Shown piece by piece: positions 6,320-8,952 of a stretch of DNA of 8,952 bases. The DNA comes from Halovenus sp. (GTDB lineage: Archaea > Halobacteriota > Halobacteria > Halobacteriales > Haloarculaceae). Under the pieces are notes generated by a model. The model saw only the letters and a list, made by a program, of their open reading frames with translations, did no database searches and was not told the origin of the DNA. The stretch is taken from positions 1-8,952 of the forward strand of contig JAQCNR010000013.1 of assembly GCA_028274925.1 (NCBI GenBank), given 5' to 3'. A program made the translations under genes and the position numbers. Position 1 is the first letter of the stretch; each line of letters opens with the position of its first letter.

Positions 6320-6805
6320 TCAGCGGTCGACCGATTTCTCGATTACTTCAACGTCGTCGATTCGCGTCGCGGGATACTCACCGTCGTCGTCTTTCTCGGC
6401 CGCTTTGACCATATCCCAGACCACGTTCAGCCCCGTTGTCACGCCTTCGAGTGCTTCCATCTCACAGCCAGTCTTGCCGATTGTCTCGACGGCGACGGTC
6501 AGCGTCACCGACTCGTCGGCCACGTCGAACTCCGTCTCGACGTTCGTAATCGGAATCTGGTGGCACATCGGAATTGTTTCCCACGTGTGTTTTACGGCCT
6601 GAATCGCGCCGATACGGGCCGTCGCGAGTACATCGCCTTTTTCGATGCCGTCGGACCGGATCGCTTCGACAGTTGAGGCTTGGAGGTCGATTCGACCGCT
6701 TGCGACTGCGCGGCGCTGGCTGTCGGCCTTGTCACCGACATCGACCATCTGTGCGTTGCCGTCCTCGACGTGGGTGAGGTCGGCGCTTGGATCTTGATCG
6801 GTCAT
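6320..6805 (-). CDS. moaC: Cyclic pyranopterin monophosphate synthase MoaC
   Basis: The 161-residue protein has the normal MoaC length and motifs throughout. With MoaA, MoaC converts GTP to cyclic pyranopterin monophosphate (precursor Z), the first stage of molybdenum cofactor synthesis. Visible motifs are MVDVGDK (20-26), GDVLATARI (57-65), IPMCHQIPI (78-86; Cys81-His82, with Gln where the bacterial enzyme has Pro), TGCEMEALEGV (112-122) and VWDMVKA (129-135), in which Asp131 and Lys134 match the catalytic Asp128 and Lys131 of E. coli MoaC. The ATG at 6805 is chosen because the conserved N-terminus starts there and a TATA-like box is centred about 24 bp upstream; a longer open frame upstream has no MoaC similarity. 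It is probably the first gene of a two-gene unit with mobB-moaE. Confidence 0.96.
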   Translation of the reverse strand: MTDQDPSADLTHVEDGNAQMVDVGDKADSQRRAVASGRIDLQASTVEAIRSDGIEKGDVLATARIGAIQAVKHTWETIPMCHQIPITNVETEFDVADESVTLTVAVETIGKTGCEMEALEGVTTGLNVVWDMVKAAEKDDDGEYPATRIDDVEVIEKSVDR

Positions 6806-6825
6806 ACGTGTACTGGGATAGCCTG

Positions 6826-6833
6826 CAAGTAAT
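6826..6833 (-). promoter_or_regulatory. TATA-like box for moaC
   Basis: On the minus strand the octamer is ATTACTTG, an imperfect TATA box centred about 24 bp before the moaC ATG. It is the best candidate in the expected interval and would drive a leaderless transcript covering moaC and the mobB-moaE gene. Confidence 0.4.
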
Positions 6834-7009
6834 GTGCACCGATCACTCTGAGTAACCGGAGTCGGGTGAGTTTGTGGGACTAGCAAAGAGAATAGTGATA
6901 TGCTTCAGCGGGCGTGCTACATATAGAGAATGAGTTTAGCAGTCGACTCCATACGGGTGGTGGCTCTGACGAGAAGCCGGTTCGAGACCGATCGTTCGTT
7001 ATTCGAGTC

Positions 7010-7043
7010 GCTCATGCCGACGACTCGTAACTCGGCAATGAGC
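7010..7043. repeat. Imperfect inverted repeat (hairpin) in the intergenic stretch
   Basis: The left arm GCTCATGCCGA (7010-7020) pairs with the right arm TCGGC-A-ATGAGC (7032-7043) over 11 bp with one unpaired A; the loop is 11 bases. A related 11-mer, CTCGTAACTCG at 7024-7034, recurs inverted with one mismatch at 7119-7129. There is no T-tract next to the hairpin, so it is not an obvious terminator. It could be a protein-binding site, an RNA fold, or a trace of a mobile element end; chance is not excluded. Confidence 0.4.
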
Positions 7044-7145
7044 CAGTCGAATGATTGGCTGACAGTCGAGATTCTACCGGTGTTGCAACCAGGTTACGAC
7101 TCATCGGATTGAGCGATTCGAGTTATGAGCGGAGTGGTGTGCCAG

Positions 7146-7721
7146 TCACCAGTCGTGGTCGATATACGCCTCATTGCGCCGGTCGCTAATGAGGTTGACA
7201 GCTGCCTTTGCGCCATCACCGATGGCTACTGCGGTCTGATACTCCCACGTGTTGGCCAGTCCGGCAACAAACACGTTATCAGTTGCCTGATTCGCTTCGT
7301 CCGTCTCGATGTGCCGTTCCATCGTGAACTCCCCGTCCCGACCACTCACAAATTCGAGTTCGTCACGCAACGGCTCCAGAAAGTCGAATTCGTCGGCCGA
7401 CGCAACGATAACACTCTCCGCGATATGTGTCTCAGCGTTGCCAGTCGTGGCAGTGAATGGCCCCGGTGTGTCCTCTCGGGTAAGATTAGTCACTGTCGTG
7501 TCCTTGATTTCGCCGCCTAACGACCGAACCCGCTCTCTGCCGGTATCAATGATCTCGTCACCGGCAATCCGCTCCCTGGTAACCAGATTTTGGATCTTGT
7601 CAGTGCTACACACTAACGGCTCATCGCCACTCAGAACAAGCGTGTCTAACCCCGCTTTTGCCGTAAACACGGCTGCTTGGAGTCCGGCTACTCCACCGCC
7701 AATCACGAGCACCTCGCGCAT
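7146..7721 (-). CDS. Short FAD-binding oxidoreductase-like protein (thioredoxin reductase-like fold without NAD(P)H domain)
   Basis: The 191-residue protein opens with a perfect dinucleotide-binding motif, EVLVIGGGVAGLQAA (GxGxxG at 8-13), as in thioredoxin-reductase-like flavoproteins. Residues 1 to about 110 follow the first half of the FAD domain, including a VIVASA strand (104-109) in place of the usual VIIATG. The sequence then goes directly to the C-terminal FAD segment, NVFVAGLANTWEYQTAVAIGDGAKAAVNLI (149-178). The roughly 120-residue NAD(P)H domain and the CxxC redox pair found in about 310-residue thioredoxin reductases are absent. The Asp that normally contacts the FAD ribityl chain (VFAAGD) is Leu here. 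No frameshift is visible, and both halves are in one frame. The ATG at 7721 is supported by a TATA box 25 bp upstream. It could bind FAD without NAD(P)H-linked activity, or use another partner; its role is unknown. Confidence 0.82.
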   Translation of the reverse strand: MREVLVIGGGVAGLQAAVFTAKAGLDTLVLSGDEPLVCSTDKIQNLVTRERIAGDEIIDTGRERVRSLGGEIKDTTVTNLTREDTPGPFTATTGNAETHIAESVIVASADEFDFLEPLRDELEFVSGRDGEFTMERHIETDEANQATDNVFVAGLANTWEYQTAVAIGDGAKAAVNLISDRRNEAYIDHDW

Positions 7722-7741
7722 ACTACCATGTAGGCTGTCAA

Positions 7742-7750
7742 CAATTATTA
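7742..7750 (-). promoter_or_regulatory. TATA box for the FAD-binding protein gene
   Basis: On the minus strand this is TAATAATTG, centred 25 bp before the ATG at 7721. It implies a leaderless transcript separate from the hypothetical gene upstream, and supports the short start over an in-frame start at 7799. Confidence 0.6.
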
Positions 7751-7821
7751 CGTTTCGGCCAGTGCTGTATTTGTGCTCTTTATGTAACACGCCATTCATA
7801 CCACATTCTGCGTGTTTTCGA

Positions 7822-7846
7822 CAGAACTACACAAACAAAGATACTC
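7822..7846 (-). terminator. Possible U-rich terminator after the hypothetical gene
   Basis: Starting about 10 bp past the TGA of the hypothetical gene, the minus strand reads AGTATCTTTGTTTGTGTAG. It is T-rich without a stem-loop, as expected of archaeal intrinsic termination. The next gene downstream has its own TATA box, which agrees with a transcript end here. Confidence 0.3.
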
Positions 7847-7854
7847 CCCACAAC

Positions 7855-8406
7855 TCAGCCAGGGAAGACCTGTCCTTCTTCGATATCCACCTTCCCAATA
7901 TCGTCGAGTCGCTGGAGTCGTTCGCCGGCCAGTTCTCGGTCGACGCCGAGTTCAGTCGCGCGGTCGATCACGTCAGACCGGGTCGGGGCCTCGACAATGA
8001 GTTCGTCAGCGTCGGTAACGACCGCTTCCGCGACGATTGCCTGCAGAATAACCATCGCCCGCTGTTCGGCGGAGGTCTTCCGGCGTGACCACTCTACCGA
8101 GAGCGTGCCGTCGTCGTTGACGCCTTTGACAGCGAATCCGCCGGGCAGTTCTTCGGTCACGGCCGCAACGAGTGCGGGCTTGTCGAGTCGTGGCCGGAGT
8201 CGCTGTGTCTTGCCGTCTGAACTCGTCGATTCGACGGTGACATTCGCTCCCTCTGTCGCGATAGCCCGTTCGACAACGCCGGTGAGTTCGTCGCCGACAT
8301 CGTCGAGCATCGCTCGCTTCTCTGCGCGGTACTCTCGCTCGCGCTCGGCGAGTTCTTCGTACCGCTGCATTTGTTCGTGTGAACTTGCCTCGTCGTCACT
8401 ACCCAT
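7855..8406 (-). CDS. Hypothetical protein, coiled-coil N-terminus and winged-helix-like C-terminus
   Basis: I do not recognise a named family for this 183-residue protein. Residues about 8-35 are highly charged and helical (EQMQRYEELAEREREYRAEK), probably a coiled coil. Residues about 36-110 look like a mixed alpha/beta domain. A helix-rich stretch follows (TSAEQRAMVILQAIVAEAVV). The C-terminus (about 143-182: SDVIDRATELGVDRELAGERL, then LDDIGKVDIEEGQVFPG) has the pattern helix, turn, helix, beta-wing seen in winged-helix ends such as that of archaeal MCM; this is resemblance only. The protein is soluble and acidic. The ATG at 8406 is chosen; an in-frame TTG at 8433 would add nine residues. 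It follows the acyl-CoA synthetase gene by 57 bp on the same strand. A T-run at 8448-8452 (minus strand TTTTT) might belong to a promoter with a short leader, but co-transcription is equally possible. Confidence 0.8.
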   Translation of the reverse strand: MGSDDEASSHEQMQRYEELAEREREYRAEKRAMLDDVGDELTGVVERAIATEGANVTVESTSSDGKTQRLRPRLDKPALVAAVTEELPGGFAVKGVNDDGTLSVEWSRRKTSAEQRAMVILQAIVAEAVVTDADELIVEAPTRSDVIDRATELGVDRELAGERLQRLDDIGKVDIEEGQVFPG

Positions 8407-8463
8407 AGCGCCGTCTACGGATGGGAGTGACAAACCAGTGTGGGTCGAAAAACGGCGTCGGCG

Positions 8464-8952
8464 CTAGTTTTTCGGTCGGTACTCGTCGCCGTAAATCTCC
8501 TCCATCTTCTCTTCGTGCACGTCCAGAATCGTGTTCCGGACCTTCTTCATCGACGGCGTCAGCATGTTGTTCTCCGGCGTCCACTCCTCGCCGACCAGCG
8601 CGAAGCCACGGATCTTCTCGTGTTTCTCCAGGTTGTCGTTCGCGTCGTCGACGACCTCACCAATCCACTCCTTGACGCGGTCGTCCTCGACGGCCGCGTG
8701 GTCGTTGTCGGGCAGGTCGAGTCCTTCTTCGTCGGCCCACTTGCGCATCGACTCGAAGTTCGGGACGATAATCGCGCCGACGAACTTCTGATTGTCGCCG
8801 ACGACGATGATCTGCTCGACGCGGTCGTTCGTCGAGAACTGGTCTTCGATTGGCTGTGGTGCGACATTTTTCCCGGTGTCAGGGACGATGATCTGCTTGA
8901 GTCGCTCGTGGAAAATCAGGAAGCCATCGGGCGTCTGTTCGACCAGGTCACC
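8464..8952 (-). CDS. Long-chain acyl-CoA synthetase (AMP-forming), C-terminal part
   Basis: The last 162 residues are seen; the start lies beyond the right edge. The visible part covers the end of the adenylate-forming core and the mobile C-terminal domain. It begins GDLVEQTPDGFLIFHERLKQ, matching the A7/A8 hinge region (family form GDxGxxxxDGYLxIxDRxK), then IIVPDTGKNVAPQPIEDQF, the conserved GKNVAPQPIE of long-chain fatty acid CoA ligases. Next comes VEQIIVVGDNQKFVGAIIVPNFE, and then the LTPSMKKVRNTIL segment near the end, whose first Lys corresponds in position to the catalytic A10 lysine region. The enzyme activates fatty acids with ATP and CoA, giving acyl-CoA for beta-oxidation. The extended C-terminal helix region (residues about 75-120 of the visible part) is typical of the FadD/Faa1-like group. 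It may be co-transcribed with the hypothetical gene 57 bp downstream. Confidence 0.93.
   Translation of the reverse strand, partial: GDLVEQTPDGFLIFHERLKQIIVPDTGKNVAPQPIEDQFSTNDRVEQIIVVGDNQKFVGAIIVPNFESMRKWADEEGLDLPDNDHAAVEDDRVKEWIGEVVDDANDNLEKHEKIRGFALVGEEWTPENNMLTPSMKKVRNTILDVHEEKMEEIYGDEYRPKN

Larger units (their letters stand above)
6806..7145. other. Gene-poor stretch between moaC and the FAD protein gene
   Basis: This 340-bp interval has no confidently coding frame. It contains the moaC promoter region, an imperfect hairpin (separate entry) and one 60-codon open frame on the plus strand at 6930-7112 that starts MSLAVDSIRVVALTRS. The small frame has no recognisable family, a less GC-rich third position than the neighbouring genes, few acidic residues for a haloarchaeal protein, and no good TATA box or Shine-Dalgarno site at the right distance. 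I regard it as probably non-coding, or a decayed remnant. The stretch is visibly more AT-rich than the flanking genes. Confidence 0.5.

Noticed and set aside
6806..6886. Longer moaC starting near 6886
   Set aside because: The extra 27 residues show no MoaC similarity, and the TATA-like box sits inside them at the right distance for the ATG at 6805.
6928..6999. tRNA-like element suggested by GGTTCGAGACC at 6979-6989
   Set aside because: The flanking bases do not form a full five-pair T stem, and the expected acceptor ends at the right distances do not pair.
6930..7112. Sixty-codon gene on the plus strand
   Set aside because: It has no recognisable family, third-position GC lower than the neighbours, few acidic residues, and no convincing promoter or ribosome site; listed only within the intergenic entry.
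1..8952. CRISPR array, defence island or complete insertion sequence
   Set aside because: No regularly spaced direct repeats, cas genes, transposase motifs or paired terminal repeats with target duplications could be found.

Overview
The window reads as chromosomal DNA of a halophilic archaeon (class Halobacteria). The basis is its high GC with strongly GC-rich third codon positions, acidic lysine-poor proteins, AT-rich TATA-like boxes about 25 bp upstream of start codons (the leaderless-transcript pattern of haloarchaea), and family content typical of the group: a histidine kinase without visible receiver, an Htr-type transducer, several UspA proteins and a MobB-MoaE fusion. The sequence alone does not fix genus or species.

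Layout. Positions 1-3317 are on the plus strand: the 3' part of a GAF-type sensor histidine kinase, an alpha/beta hydrolase starting inside its stop codon (TGATG), and a methyl-accepting chemotaxis transducer with its own TATA box. Positions 3348-5428 hold three universal stress proteins: a two-domain one and a one-domain one with a C-terminal extension (minus strand), then a third transcribed divergently (plus strand). The last two share a 112-bp promoter region. Positions 5435-6805 (minus strand) carry molybdenum cofactor genes: moaC followed by a fused mobB-moaE. A gene-poor stretch of about 340 bp (6806-7145) contains an imperfect hairpin and a doubtful 60-codon open frame. The rest is on the minus strand: a very short FAD-binding oxidoreductase-like protein, a hypothetical protein with a coiled N-terminus and winged-helix-like C-terminus, and the C-terminal part of a long-chain acyl-CoA synthetase running off the right edge.

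How the genes fit together. The left half is about sensing (kinase, transducer) and stress response (Usp trio); the centre makes the pterin cofactor of molybdo- and tungstoenzymes. MoaC acts early, the MoaE domain puts sulfur into the pterin, and the MobB domain serves the late nucleotide-attachment stage. No MoaA, MoaB, MoaD, MoeA or MobA is visible here. I see no CRISPR array, rRNA, tRNA or complete insertion sequence, and no clear novel multi-gene system. The items most worth a second look are the transducer with almost no extracellular part, the PepSY-like tail on one Usp, the altered nucleotide loop in another, and the FAD protein that lacks its pyridine-nucleotide domain.
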